A DNA stretch of 64,000 nucleotides from Lepidostoma basale. Taxonomy: Eukaryota > Arthropoda > Insecta > Trichoptera > Lepidostomatidae. The stretch lies in assembly GCA_022606425.2 (NCBI GenBank), contig JAHDVF020001336.1, positions 992,001 through 1,056,000 of the forward strand, in the 5' to 3' direction. This document shows, in pieces, positions 53,725-64,000 of this stretch. Below the pieces are notes generated by a model. It was not told where the DNA came from. It saw nothing but the letters and a program-made list of their open reading frames with translations, and made no database searches. The position numbers and the translations under genes are program-made. The number at the start of each line of letters is the position of its first letter. The stretch's first letter is position 1.

Positions 53725-54575
53725 TGTATTATTAATTTTGACAGTTGATTTATTTGTTTTATATTTAAACTACTTAACACCTTTGTAATAAGCAGCCTTC
53801 AATACACAAAATATAATCGTATTTCAAAAGTTTTTTTACACAAATTTGAATGGCGATCAAAAAATAATTGTTATGTATTGGGAGAGGCTATACACATTAG
53901 AACGAATCAAGTATTATTAAAAATGAATCTGTTTTTAAAATATGTTTCCTATATTTGTATTTCTACTGTTTCCTGCATCGTACCAAATTGACGTACTGAT
54001 TGAAAAATAAGATTTTGTATATACCAGTATGTTGGGTATCTCCCCATTGTCCAGCTCTATGAGGCAATTTATAAAGTAGATGAGGCTCACGGAGGACATA
54101 TCATCTTACCATGTATACTTATGAATGTCTTTTGTATTACTCTAATCATGTGCCTTTGCATAAAATCTATGTTTTAAATATTCCTACGTATGTTTTAAGT
54201 TGATTGAATTTCGCACACTCTAATAATATTTAGAATTTTCATTGAACTTTCTATTATTCTTGTAATAAAATGGAGTCAACCATTATGTATACGTAATTAA
54301 TTGTTTATCATTTTTGTTTTATGATGCTTTTCTTGCATAGATATATAATATTTGAAATTGTATGCTATATCAAGAGTCACTTGTTATTAAAATTTGTTGA
54401 GTACTCTTTTGACTATCACTTGTAATAAAATACATTTGTTGCCAAAGTACACGAAACACCAATGTTAGTGATTGTATGTATTAGTTTTATGTAATTATAG
54501 GATCAGTCATTTTACTAGAAATTTGTAATGAATTTTGGAATATATAATATAATTATAAATGACACAATAATTAGT
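53725..54575. other. Intergenic, no recognisable gene
   Basis: AT-rich; nothing supported. Confidence 0.4.
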
Positions 54576-54577
54576 CT

Positions 54578-55145
54578 TCTAATAACCAAACCGCAGAGCT
54601 AAAAAGAAGAATTGGACTAAGCTGGGCAGCTTTCGGAAACATGAGTTACATCCTTAAAAAACGGAAAATACCGATCAACCTGAAACGAAAAGTCTATGAA
54701 GTCTGCGTTCTGCCAGTTGGTACTTATGGTCTTGAAACTGTTACATTGTCCAAACAAAGTGCCGAGAAACTACGAGTGACCCAAAGAGCCATGGAAGTAG
54801 CCATGTTAGGAATAAGGCTAAGAGACAGAGTCAGAAACGATACGGTGAGAGAAAAAACAAAGGTCACTGACATCATCCACTGGATGGCGACTCTAAAATG
54901 GCAATAGGCAGGTCACGTAGCCAGAAGCACAGATGAAAAGTGGACAAGAAGACTGCTGACTTGGAGACCGTGGACGGCGAAAAGAAGTGCAGGGCGACCG
55001 CAACTACGGTGGAAGGATGATCTAAACAGACACGTCGGAATAACCTGGATGCAGTCTGCACAGGACAGAATGACATGGAAGCAAATGGAGGAGGCCTTTG
55101 TCCAGGAGTGGACGGGAATAGGCTGAGGAAGAAGGAAGAAGAATT
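54578..55145 (+). mobile_element. RTE-like LINE ORF C-terminal region, nearly intact
   Basis: The frame reads [64 protein letters not shown], stop (54905), AGHVARSTDEKWTRRLLTWR, SAGRPQLRWKDDLNRHVG and ends FVQEWTGIG, then GAAGAAGGAAGAAGAA. Only one in-frame stop interrupts it, so this is a relatively young copy. Confidence 0.88.
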
Positions 55146-55256
55146 AGTCTTCATCGCAAAGAAAGTGCTTTAATTTTTTTATATATGCTTATTCTCTGCA
55201 GTTTCTGATGTTTGTTGAACAAAATCATGAACAAGATGGTTTCTTTATTAATTTAA

Positions 55257-56282
55257 CCTTTTGGTTACCGAAATCTGATATATTGGCTTTCACTACACCA
55301 ACAAGAAATGCTGAATCCGATGGATCAAAGCTATGATTTATAAAATAATCATATACGTTTTAGACAGAGTGTGAGGGAGTGAGTCAGTGCTACATTTGAA
55401 TATTTTTTTAATAAAAAAAAGTGTATTTGAATTTAAAAGATTACATTGAATCTAAAAGCACAAAAAAATGGGCACGGCATAACAAAGAACAGTGAAAAAG
55501 CAGCCACATAGGGTCTTATGTCTGTCAGTTTTTACTCATAGTATCTGAACTCGCCTGGGAATATTTTTTGCCTACTGAGATAAAGCTAAATTAATGGCAC
55601 GGCTTACAAATTCGACTATAGTCAAAAGAATGGTGGCAGCTGGCTGTGCACTTTTTTACACCGTGCATACGAAACTTCAGTAGTAAGTTTTTGTGTCGCT
55701 CTCGGCCCAGAAATCAATGTCACCTGCATCTTTGAACACCTCCATTTTTAAAGAGCTGACAAAATAAATAAATTGATTTGTTTTAATTTTGATAAAATAA
55801 AATATTTACCAACATTTTGAATGTATACAAATACTGGAATTTTACCCATAGCGGGTTAATCATTTTTAAGGATTAATTGTATCTCAACAGAGACGAAGAG
55901 TATGATAATTGCATAGCCTTTCACATTGCATTAATAAAGGTTTTCTGCTTAGTGCTTATACCTAATCTTAATGGATGACGCTAGTGTAGATTGAACTAAA
56001 AAATGTGAAGTGTTTCTCAACATAAGTAACATATACATCTTTCAAAAATTTCTCAGACGTGGTGGTCGTAAGAAGGGCGGAATGGGGAATGTTGTTAACA
56101 TAAAGCGATCGCTTAACCCAACCAATGACAGGTCATAAGTCCTGTAAGCACCTCGACCACCATATTCTGTTACCAGAAAACAATTTACATCTTCTCTATT
56201 GAGATACAATTAATCCTTATAAGATTTATTTTACAGACTGTTTATAAATAAAGTAATCCCAAAAGTGCCGGCAACCAAAGGG
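55257..56282. mobile_element. piggyBac-like TTAA element, carrying a nested MITE
   Basis: TTAA at 55253-55256 and CTAA at 56283-56286. Ends: CCTTTTGGTTACCG (left) and, inward from the right, CCCTTTGGTTGCCGG. The body has no transposase frame. MITE K is nested at 55866-56221. Confidence 0.6.
55866..56221. mobile_element. MITE family K with long inverted ends
   Basis: TAAGGATTAATTGTATCTCA at the left is inverted at the right (GAGATACAATTAATCCTTAT), with AAYAGAGA continuing inward. The right arm contains CTTAACCCAACCAATGACAG and CATAAGTCCTGTAAGCAC. Single-ended copies: 43998-44220, 62806-63050. Confidence 0.8.
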
Positions 56283-56289
56283 CTAAGTC

Positions 56290-57150
56290 AAATAAAGTGG
56301 AAATGTTTTATTTCATTTTTATTAGCAGCTTTAGTCTAGATATAAATATGCATTTTGCTTGCCAATATTTGACTTTCATGATAAACATTTATACTACTTC
56401 GAAATGCATATTTATTGGATTTTTACAATTAATAATTGTTTTTTTAATATTATATTAGAGGTTTGTCAGTGAAAATCACAATAAAAGTCTAACATTTAAG
56501 TGAAACTGTGCTATAGAACTTTTTTGAATAATTGTTTTCTTTATTTAAATATTTCATTTTGTGGTAATTTACTGTTGATTGTTTTGTCTTACTATTTAAA
56601 AAATATATATTTGATAAAAATGTTTTCATTCCTAAACATTGAAACCAAGTGCTTTAATATTTTTTCTTGTATTATATGTAATAATAAAAAATATATGGGT
56701 GATAATAATTATCCTATTACAATTGTTATTGTTACATTTGCATATCACAAGTTTAACTCTTAACTTAGGGAGGGTGATATGAATTATTCAACCAAAATTT
56801 TGAAGAAAATTTGAGTTTTTGATTTGTAGTTTAAGTAATTCATAATGTTAGTCATTCTCAGTTATTTGTTTTTAATTTTTTATCAAATCATTTAGAAATT
56901 ACGTGTACTTATATAACAAAAATATAGCATCCTATATGTAATTGAGAAAAGGTCCATTGTGTAGCTTTATTGTAGGTATAGGTTTCCAGTTATTAATGTT
57001 GAAAATTATGAAATCTACACACGAGTCTTTCTGGATAAAATCATTTTAGATTCTGCTAGCGATAAGCTATAAGTATCTCGTGCTATCTACTTTGAAAAAA
57101 GCAAAGAGGATAGCATGAATCACAGACACACCCCATAAACTAAAATATTA
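56290..57150. other. Intergenic, no recognisable gene
   Basis: Very AT-rich; an 87-codon frame at 56500-56763 is Ile/Asn/Lys-rich and probably random. Confidence 0.4.
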
Positions 57151-57159
57151 TTTGAACTT

Positions 57160-57520
57160 CTTCTTCTTTAAGTGCAACTGTCGGGTCCCCCCAATGTTGG
57201 CGATCACCTCGGCGAACCTGTCCCATTCCTGCGCCGCTCGGAACAGCTCCTCCACAATTTGGATGCCGGTCCACTCCCTCACGTTTCGCAGCCAGGACAT
57301 TTGTCTGCTTCTGGGCCCTCGGGGTCCCTCAATTTTCCCCTCCAATATCAGTTGGATAAGGTGGTACTTTTCCCCATGCAGTATATGACCCAGATGTGAG
57401 ATCTTTCGAACCTTGACAGTTGATAACAGTTCCCTGTCAACTCTAGCTCGCCTCAGAACTTTAGTATTGCTAACCATGTCTGTCCAGGGAACTCTGAGCA
57501 TTCGGCGATGGACAGATATA
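57160..57520 (-). mobile_element. RTE-like LINE ORF tail (family G), antisense
   Basis: Minus strand: [79 protein letters not shown]. Confidence 0.85.
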
Positions 57521-57693
57521 ATATTTGATCAACCGTGATAATTTACACACATATAATTTATTATTTACGTGACGTAACGAAATTACAATTTTGCTTTACT
57601 TGATTAAGAGTTTTTTTTTTAAATGTTCTATTTTGACCGACAGTACTTGCCCACCCTTCCTTTTCCATTATCCTTATTCTATCCTGTATCTTA

Positions 57694-57915
57694 AAGGCAG
57701 AAACATACTATTAACACGCCACGCCACCCGATGCCACGTGATGCGTGTTGAGTCGAATCAAATTGTATTGTTTTCTATGGACAGAATCACACTATGAACA
57801 CCCGACGCGACGCCATGCGCGCACACGCCACCCGATCCAGATGAGTTAGATCGACATGTTGCCGGTGGTGGGAGTAAACACGCCACATCGCGTGTTAATA
57901 GTATGTTTCTGCCTT
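57694..57915. mobile_element. MITE with perfect inverted ends
   Basis: AAGGCAGAAACATACTATTA at the left is exactly inverted at the right (TAATAGTATGTTTCTGCCTT), continuing as ACACG/CGTGT. TA flanks both sides. The GC-rich centre contains repeated ACGCCACCCGAT motifs. 222 bp, no ORF. Superfamily uncertain. Confidence 0.85.
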
Positions 57916-58323
57916 TACTCTATTGCGATAGTGGTCCCCACCCAAGACCATCGGTCCACACCTAAGGCCACTCTTGTCCCACTCGGTTCTGTACCTAGGA
58001 CCAACCGGTCCCTACCCAAAGCCTGTCATTCCCTATCACCATCCCTCAGTTTCCACCCAAGACCTTTTCACCATCCAACAATATCCAACCTCATCATCCC
58101 AGAAAAAAATTTCCAATACATAAGGGAGCAAAAGCCTCCGGGCTGGTACTCCCGAAAAGACAATATCCAAGAAGACAACACATTTGTCACGCCTAAAACC
58201 AACTCGTACTGCAAAGGAATATTGTGGGATATAGATTTTTTTGTTCATGTCCCTAATATTTTGACAAATAATGTCATTGTACTGTCATGGATTGTGACAA
58301 GCAGTGTGGATGAATTAAAATAA
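57916..58323 (+). other. Unrecognised Pro/Ser/Thr-rich open reading frame
   Basis: A frame open from within the MITE to 58323 reads VVPTQDHRSTPKATLVPLG, SPSLSFHPRPFHHPTI and then KPPGWYSRKDNIQEDNTFV, LWDIDFFVHVPNILTNN. Composition is unlike the flanks (C-rich up to 58090). It could be a LINE gag linker or an orphan exon; I do not recognise it. Confidence 0.3.
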
Positions 58324-58329
58324 ATCTTT

Positions 58330-59370
58330 AGGTGGGCAATGGTGTGACAATTTTATATGGTACTTGAGTACCTATGATGAGTAACTACCTAAATATAATA
58401 GATACTTAACTACACTTTTTCACTTTCTTTAAACCATTTTTTTCACCATATCTTCATTATCACTTTGGTAATTGTCCTATTGAAGATACCTATGGTTTGA
58501 TGATGTTGTCCAATTGCACAATTCATTGATTCTAATAATATCAACAATATTAAACTGGATATTTTGAGTTGATCGTTTTCAATGAATTAAATAAATTATT
58601 CAAAAATCACTGTGCAATTAGGTCGAAATTAACAAATATAAAACTTTGTATGCAATATTAAAAATATTTTTTAAAAGATTTTGTTAGATATTCTTCATTT
58701 TTAGACTTATAAATATATATAGGTATATGAATAATAATTTTTCAGCTGGACAATTCTAGATTGTGCTTTTTTCTTTATTGAGAGCTTTATATGAAACATA
58801 TAATTTTAGCTAGGTATTAAACAAATTATCCGATGAATGATAAATTTATGAGAATGACTAATGTAGTATGTAATTTAAGAATTTTGCCTTCACTACACTA
58901 ATAATAATACACCCTCTAGTTAACTAATCATTATCAATTCTCTAATATTTATTATTACACCCATTATTAAAAATATTCCTTTAAAATAAAATAGTTTTTG
59001 ACTTTTCTAATTCGTTTTATTCTGTCCCCAAAGTATATATTTTTAGGCTAATCCTTTCCCTGTTTAAAATGGAATTCATGAATTGATAATGCATCATAAA
59101 TAGGTAATCTTATGACATCTTCTCGATTGATTTTATATCTCTAGTTCGTTTCCTTTCATTCCATATAAATATTCTTGATTATCTTTATTTTTATTTAGCT
59201 AAATGTCAATTTAAAAATCTTATCTATTGACAAAATGTGCCTCTAATGTTAAAAAAAAACTATTTTAAATGTTTGTTTTCATTTTTTAATTGTAAATTAT
59301 AGTACTTTAACACTGGAACGTAAATAATAAAGCACTAATTAAAGTAATCGAAAGCTTTTGCTGCTTTTAC
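58330..59370. other. Intergenic, no recognisable gene
   Basis: Very AT-rich; nothing supported. Confidence 0.4.
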
Positions 59371-59374
59371 TCTT

Positions 59375-59950
59375 AAACTATTTCATTGCAAGAATTCTGG
59401 GAAATATGTCTTCGCTGTCAAATTGAGCCGCGTCAAAAATGGCGCGCGCTTGCGCAGACTTCCGAAAATGTATGTTAATTTCAAATCGCGAACATAACTG
59501 ATCAAAATTACTTGCAGTATCTGCCGATTGGATATCAAATTTGGCGTTAATGTATATGAATAAAGTATCAATTATCTTATGACTTTTTTGTTCTATTCCT
59601 GTATATGACACACGAGGTTGATGGAGTAAAATAATCGACGAACCTTATTGAAATGATTGAATTTTAATAGCTACAATCCAATTAATTAGATATTGGCTAT
59701 TAAATTTATGATAATAGCCGCCAATAAAATAGATATTAGTTCTAAAGTGTTTCAAAACGGCAATCAAGCGCTCGAGACTGCCTTCGCAGGTCCGTTTTTG
59801 GCTCAAAATGTGCCGGACACATTTGGAGTCCACGCATTATCGAAACAAAACGTGACCACATTACATGCCGTGTTATATTATTTCACGCCAGAAGCAGCGG
59901 AAGCGACGTTTAGTACGAATGGAGTATGCTTTCTAATTGAGCGCTAATTT
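59375..59950. repeat. Unrecognised block of higher GC with short frames on both strands
   Basis: Frames such as 59693-59947 (+) (VFQNGNQALETAFAGPFLAQ; VLYYFTPEAAEATFSTNG) and 59611-59378 (-) are short. Composition differs from the AT-rich flanks, suggesting transposon debris. No terminal repeats were seen. Confidence 0.25.
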
Positions 59951-60399
59951 GTTGAGAAAACATCAACGTCTGTTAGCAAGCTTCATTTCATCAGCAAATA
60001 ATATTTGCGTTCAAACGTGTATGCGTCTATTCACGGCGTGAGGTTCTGAAGCATTCTCGAAACGAATGAATGAAAAAATATTACGTTTATCAAGATTACC
60101 ATATATGCTAGCGGAATGTTGAATTATAAAATCTCGAGTATTCTACGAGTATCTTCAGCTTCTTGATATAAAAACCTAAAAAGCTGTTGTATCATATGGA
60201 TAAGAGAAGCCTGGATTGAATATTATTAATAAAGGTGTTTAAAGGAGGACGCTGGATTGAATGAAATAAATTAGTTTCAAATTCAAAACGTAATAAATTG
60301 AACGACGATGAATTCTCAAAGGCCAATTAAAAAAAAAAATACAACCAATTAAAAAAGACAGCGAAAACGATTTTTATGTAATTTTTTATGAAAATAATG

Positions 60400-60720
60400 A
60401 ATGCAGAGCGAATGAAAATGTTTTGAACAAAATAATGAAAGGGTCATTGAGATAATTTGGACACATAGAAATAATGAATGGTAAAAACGTATATGTTAAC
60501 GATGTAAATAGAACTACAAATAGAGGAAGAACTAGAAAACTGTGTCACGATCAAATAAATCAAATATTGAATGTTGGCTACGTGAGAAGTCTGAGAAATC
60601 GACGTGCGTGCATGACACGGTGTTGAGGAAGCGAGAGAAGTATGTTAGAAAAGAACAGTGTGGCGATCAATTATTTCTGTCTACTCTTTCTGGGAGACGG
60701 CGTGATGGTTACTTAGTTAG
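60400..60720 (+). mobile_element. RTE-like LINE ORF tail (family B), decayed
   Basis: [17 protein letters not shown] start, [15 protein letters not shown], ending CTGTCTACTCTTTCTGGGAG...TTAGTTAGTT. Confidence 0.65.
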
Positions 60721-60724
60721 TTTT

Positions 60725-61335
60725 TTTTAACTAAATCGATTACAAAAAAGAAAAAAAAAATTCTAAGTACTATTTGTAAGAGTTATACAAGTCGTGTTTC
60801 TTTATGCGTATCAAATTAAAAAAATATATATAAAGTTAATTTTTCTGTAAAAATATCTTAAAAACAAATGTATCAAAACTATGTAGGTACTTTAAAAAAT
60901 CATAAACCCAAATATATCCAAACTATGCAGGTAGGTACTAAAATCGGATTTTTAATTTTGGATTTTACCTTCTTTTCATTCTGCCATGCCCTGAAAAACA
61001 TTATATACAAGACTTTAACGGAATTGTAAAATAATAAATATTTAAAAATATATATTTGTTCCCATTGCAGTAATAGACAATTGTTTAATTATATAAAAGG
61101 AAATTATTCAATTCAATTCGGTTTGAAGATTAAAATGGTTTGTTTTTATACTTTCTAACTATTTTCTTGTCTCCCAGCTTAGAATCCAATTGGACTCTAA
61201 ATTGTTTGTAAGTAGAATTGTGAAAAATGTTAAATTGGATGATTTTATGCCCCGTTTTTATGAATTAATTATCTCGAGGGCCATGTAGGGAATACTCCAT
61301 GTAAAATACAAACTAGTTATTCAGTTAGTATGGGG
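60725..61335. other. Intergenic, no recognisable gene
   Basis: AT-rich; two copies of a CAAATNTATCAAAACTATGNAGGTA-like motif lie near 60865 and 60908. Confidence 0.4.
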
Positions 61336-61339
61336 GCTG

Positions 61340-61590
61340 CGCCTTACGTAGTCGATCAAAATTTACATCAGGATATGATAATTTGAAAGGTGCGTTTTGA
61401 GTCTCGATCTAAACTCTGGCGTATTCTCAATGCACTTGAGATCTGCAGGAAGATTATTCCAGGCTGAAAGGGGCCGGCTACCGCGATAACTCGTCGCCAA
61501 AGTTTCGGCATAGACAATCTTACCATCGCAGAAGACATTACTGACGCATTGCAGACTGTCTCGCATTCAGCCAGTTTTATTATAGGTATT
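61340..61590 (-). mobile_element. CR1/jockey-like LINE C-terminus, antisense
   Basis: Minus strand: DGKIVYAETLATSYRGSRPL, SAWNNLPADLKCIENTPEF, RSRLKTHLSNYH: the common WNxLPxxL plus KxxL end of CR1/jockey ORF2. Confidence 0.7.
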
Positions 61591-61594
61591 TTGA

Positions 61595-62220
61595 AATTCT
61601 ACTCATGGAGCCTTATGTATGAATATATTAATAAAAATATAAAGATAACTTCTGTAGAGCGCCTTGTCTTGTTGTTCAAACATTCAATTATTATTGTCTT
61701 CTTGGCGGAACTTTTCTAAGCAAAACATAAACTATTTCATATTGCCATTGTACTTACCCACTTCAGGGGCGTCTCAACTCATAATAATAATAATAAAATG
61801 CTAACTTTTAAAGCGCCGTTTTTGTGATGTAATCATCTCAAAGGTGCATTAAGACGTGTTTTATATCTAAATGTGAACGCTGCATCTGATTGATATTCGC
61901 GATCGATTAGAAAGTATAATAGAACAGAAATGTATTCAAGTGATATTTTAATTTAATTTTACTTCCTTGATTGCACATCAGATCTGCTTTTGACTCTTAA
62001 ATATATCATTTTGTTCAATCGCTCTTTACGTCAATACAGCACGAGCCAAGTCGATGTAAAGGGTATAGCTATCATAGTGATTCTCGCGACATGTGATATG
62101 TGATCTGTCGCCATTTTATTGTTACATATATCCCTCATTCACCGCACTCCTCTTTTTATTTTATTCTGTGCATTTAAACGTTTTTAATGCTTGTATTATG
62201 ATAATGTTTTATACCTACTG
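61595..62220. other. Intergenic, no recognisable gene
   Basis: AT-rich with an AATAATAATAATAA run at about 61780; nothing supported. Confidence 0.4.
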
Positions 62221-62224
62221 TTAA

Positions 62225-62345
62225 TATTTTGATGGCATGGACGGGGGACGGTCCTAGAGAGTGCAAGACCAAAGTTGACACAAAGACGCCGCTGCGTCCT
62301 ATAACAGCTTCGGGTATGTGGTAGGCCACCTATTATGGTCCATCC
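62225..62345 (+). mobile_element. R1-clade LINE 3' end, short copy
   Basis: GGCATGGACGGGGGACGGTC and CCTATAACAGCTTCGGGTAT, GTGGTAGGCCACCTATTATG align with the reverse complement of the 3' UTR of the R1 element (16800-16910: CCTATAACAGCCTCGGGTAT). Confidence 0.7.
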
Positions 62346-62374
62346 TCTCTTAAAATATACATTTTAAAACCATC

Positions 62375-62645
62375 ACCATCAGCCGTCTGTCATCCACTGC
62401 TGAATGTAGGTCTCTCCCAAAGCCCGCCACCGCCCCCTATCCAATGCCGCTTCCATCCATCCATGTCCAGCAATCCTCTTCAGATCGCCGGTCCAGCGGG
62501 CAGGGGGACGTCCAACTCTAAGGAATCCTGTACGCGGTCTCCACTCCAGAACCCGTCTTCCCCATTGGCTGTCGGTTCTCCGACAGATATGGCCAGCCCA
62601 CCGCCACTTCAGCCCGCCTAATCGTAGAGCCACCTCAGTCACCTT
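62375..62645 (-). mobile_element. RTE-like LINE 3' end, antisense
   Basis: Minus strand reads VALRLGGLKWRWAGHICRRT, RRVLEWRPRTGFLRVGRPPA, RWTGDLKRIAGHGWMEAALD, ALGETYIQQWMTDG. Open over 87 codons. Confidence 0.8.
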
Positions 62646-62805
62646 GGTTTGTTGTCACATTTTAAAACCAATATTGTTGAATTGTACAAAGAAAATAAAT
62701 TTATACTTTTTTAAACGACTTCAAAAGTATAAACAATATTATTTGATAGATTACTATCACTTTCATGGTTATTTTTTTAACACTTAAGCTAACTTACGTT
62801 ATGAT

Positions 62806-63050
62806 TTAATTGTATCTCAATAGAGACGAAGATGCAAGTAGGAAACTGAATATGGTTGATCAAGGTGTTTACAGGACTTATGACCTGTCATTGGTTGGGT
62901 TAAGCGCACGTTTTATGTAATTACAACATTCCCCATTCCACCTTTGTTATGACCATGTCTGACAATTTTTGGAAGTTGTATATATGTTAAAGTCCTACAC
63001 CAGATTTCACATGTCAGTTTCAATGTGCCATCTATGAAGATTTTGATCAC
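62806..63050 (+). repeat. MITE family K, single-ended copy
   Basis: AATTGTATCTCAATAGAGAC, TGGTTGATCAAGGTGTTTAC, TTGGTTGGGTTAAGCGCACG as in 43998-44220. Confidence 0.6.
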
Positions 63051-63550
63051 ATATGTTAATCTTTTTAAGATTACTCTATATATAATCTACATACTAACGC
63101 CATCTATGGAGATTTATGTTTAATAAGCATTAAGCAGAACATCTTTTTACTTTATATATAAATTTATTTAGGTGTGCATTATAATGCACACCCAAATCTT
63201 GTTTTACGTGATAAACGCTTGCATCAAAATCACGCGTGTAAAAAAACTCTGACATAGAATATGTAAATATTGGTTCAAAATAAGAAACATAACCAACATA
63301 ATGAACAAAGTCAACATTAAATTGTTTCTGATCATAAGATTTTTATTTACAATTCACGAATAACACGTATATGTATAATAGAAGACAGAAAATACAATTG
63401 CACTTTTGGTGTTCAGACTGAATGACCGTGCGTCACCAGGAATCAAAATCACTATACGAGACCATTGTCATTGTCCAATATGGTGATATAATAATGGTTT
63501 AATTCATTGGCAGATATCTTAATGAGGCATTTATGAGTATCGGATTAAAT
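63051..63550. other. Intergenic, no recognisable gene
   Basis: AT-rich; CGCCATCTATGGAGATTTAT near 63098 repeats the motif GCCATCTATGAAGATTTTGA at 63029. Nothing coding. Confidence 0.35.
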
Positions 63551-63554
63551 ATAC

Positions 63555-64000
63555 TCTTCTTCTTCTTCTTCTTTTAATAGATTTGGCGATCTGTGACACA
63601 GAAATCATATCTCGTCGGATGATGAGATCCAGCTATCCCTCCATCTCTTAGGCGGTCTTCCAAGTGGGCGGTGTCCGGAGGGAATTTCATAAGCGGCTGT
63701 ATATGCAAGTCTGTCACCATCCATTCGGGCTACATGGTCCCTCCAGTATCTTCTTCTGGATCTACTCCACTGAACGATATCCTCTATTTCGCAGGTTTTT
63801 CTTATGTCTGCGTTGCGGACACGATCTCGGAGGGTTTTTCCAGTAATTGAACTTAGGACCTCCATCTCCGATGTTCTTAGTAGTCCCTTGGTTCGCACAG
63901 TGTCGGCCCGCGTCTCTACAGCGTACGTCATGATAGGTCGCACGCACGTTTTGTAAATTATGATCTTGCTGTCGATACGCATGTGCTTTTTCTTCCAGAC
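63555..64000 (-). mobile_element. RTE-like LINE ORF tail (family C), antisense, cut by window edge
   Basis: Minus strand: MRIDSKIIIYKTCVRPIMTY, LRTSEMEVLSSITGKTLRDR, WSRSRRRYWRDHVARMDGDR, RPLGRPPKRWRDSWISSSDE, stop, then a (CTT)n tail read in antisense. Open over 125 codons. Confidence 0.85.

Noticed and set aside
56500..56763. 87-codon plus-strand frame
   Set aside because: Composition follows the local AT bias (Ile, Asn, Lys, Phe) with no motif or splice context.
59693..59947. 84-codon frame in a GC-richer block
   Set aside because: No recognisable family, no splice signals considered convincing; kept only as an unrecognised block.

Overview
This 64 kb window is nuclear DNA of an animal, almost certainly an insect. 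It is AT-rich, its protein-coding exons are interrupted by GT-AG introns, and it is packed with insect-type transposable elements (R1, jockey, RTE-like LINEs, mariner, Tigger/pogo, hAT and TTAA-flanked piggyBac-like elements). The order and species cannot be fixed from the sequence alone. Intron-exon models were built by hand; every splice junction used keeps reading frame and follows the known protein order.

Three conserved host genes are present. (1) EDC3, enhancer of mRNA decapping 3, runs on the minus strand from its ATG at 8559 to the left edge; four exons are visible (LSm domain, linker, FDF domain) and the 3' YjeF-like part lies outside. (2) The mitochondrial GatB subunit of glutamyl-tRNA(Gln) amidotransferase runs on the plus strand from 9092 to 15985 in five exons and is complete (528 aa). 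EDC3 and GatB are divergent, 532 bp apart. (3) ERMP1, endoplasmic reticulum metallopeptidase 1, runs on the plus strand from 21427 to 49240 in fifteen exons and is complete (890 aa, M28 zinc ligands intact). Everything after 49240 appears to be intergenic and repeat-derived. The three proteins act in different compartments (P-bodies, mitochondrion, ER); nothing suggests a shared pathway.

Inside the largest EDC3 intron sits an uninterrupted 574-aa Tigger/jerky-type transposase gene. Its first catalytic Asp has become Asn and it has no recognisable terminal repeats, so it is a candidate domesticated gene. Between GatB and ERMP1 lies a 3.45 kb 5'-truncated R1-clade retrotransposon with a 15-bp target duplication, inserted beside an apparent jockey-type gag remnant. 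The ERMP1 introns are filled with copies of a few LINE 3' ends in both orientations, Tigger and mariner deletion derivatives, a hAT element with an exact 8-bp duplication, tRNA-derived SINEs and a 30-bp minisatellite.

The most interesting non-gene signals are a set of at least four TTAA-flanked non-autonomous elements (one carrying a near-perfect 130-bp-arm hairpin, one built around a roughly 41-bp tandem array), dispersed hammerhead-ribozyme-like cores (CTGANGA, stem, GAAA) as in Penelope-like elements, and inverted LINE pairs that bracket ERMP1 exons. I found no clearly new biological system; the best candidates are the nested transposase-derived gene and the ribozyme-like repeat family.
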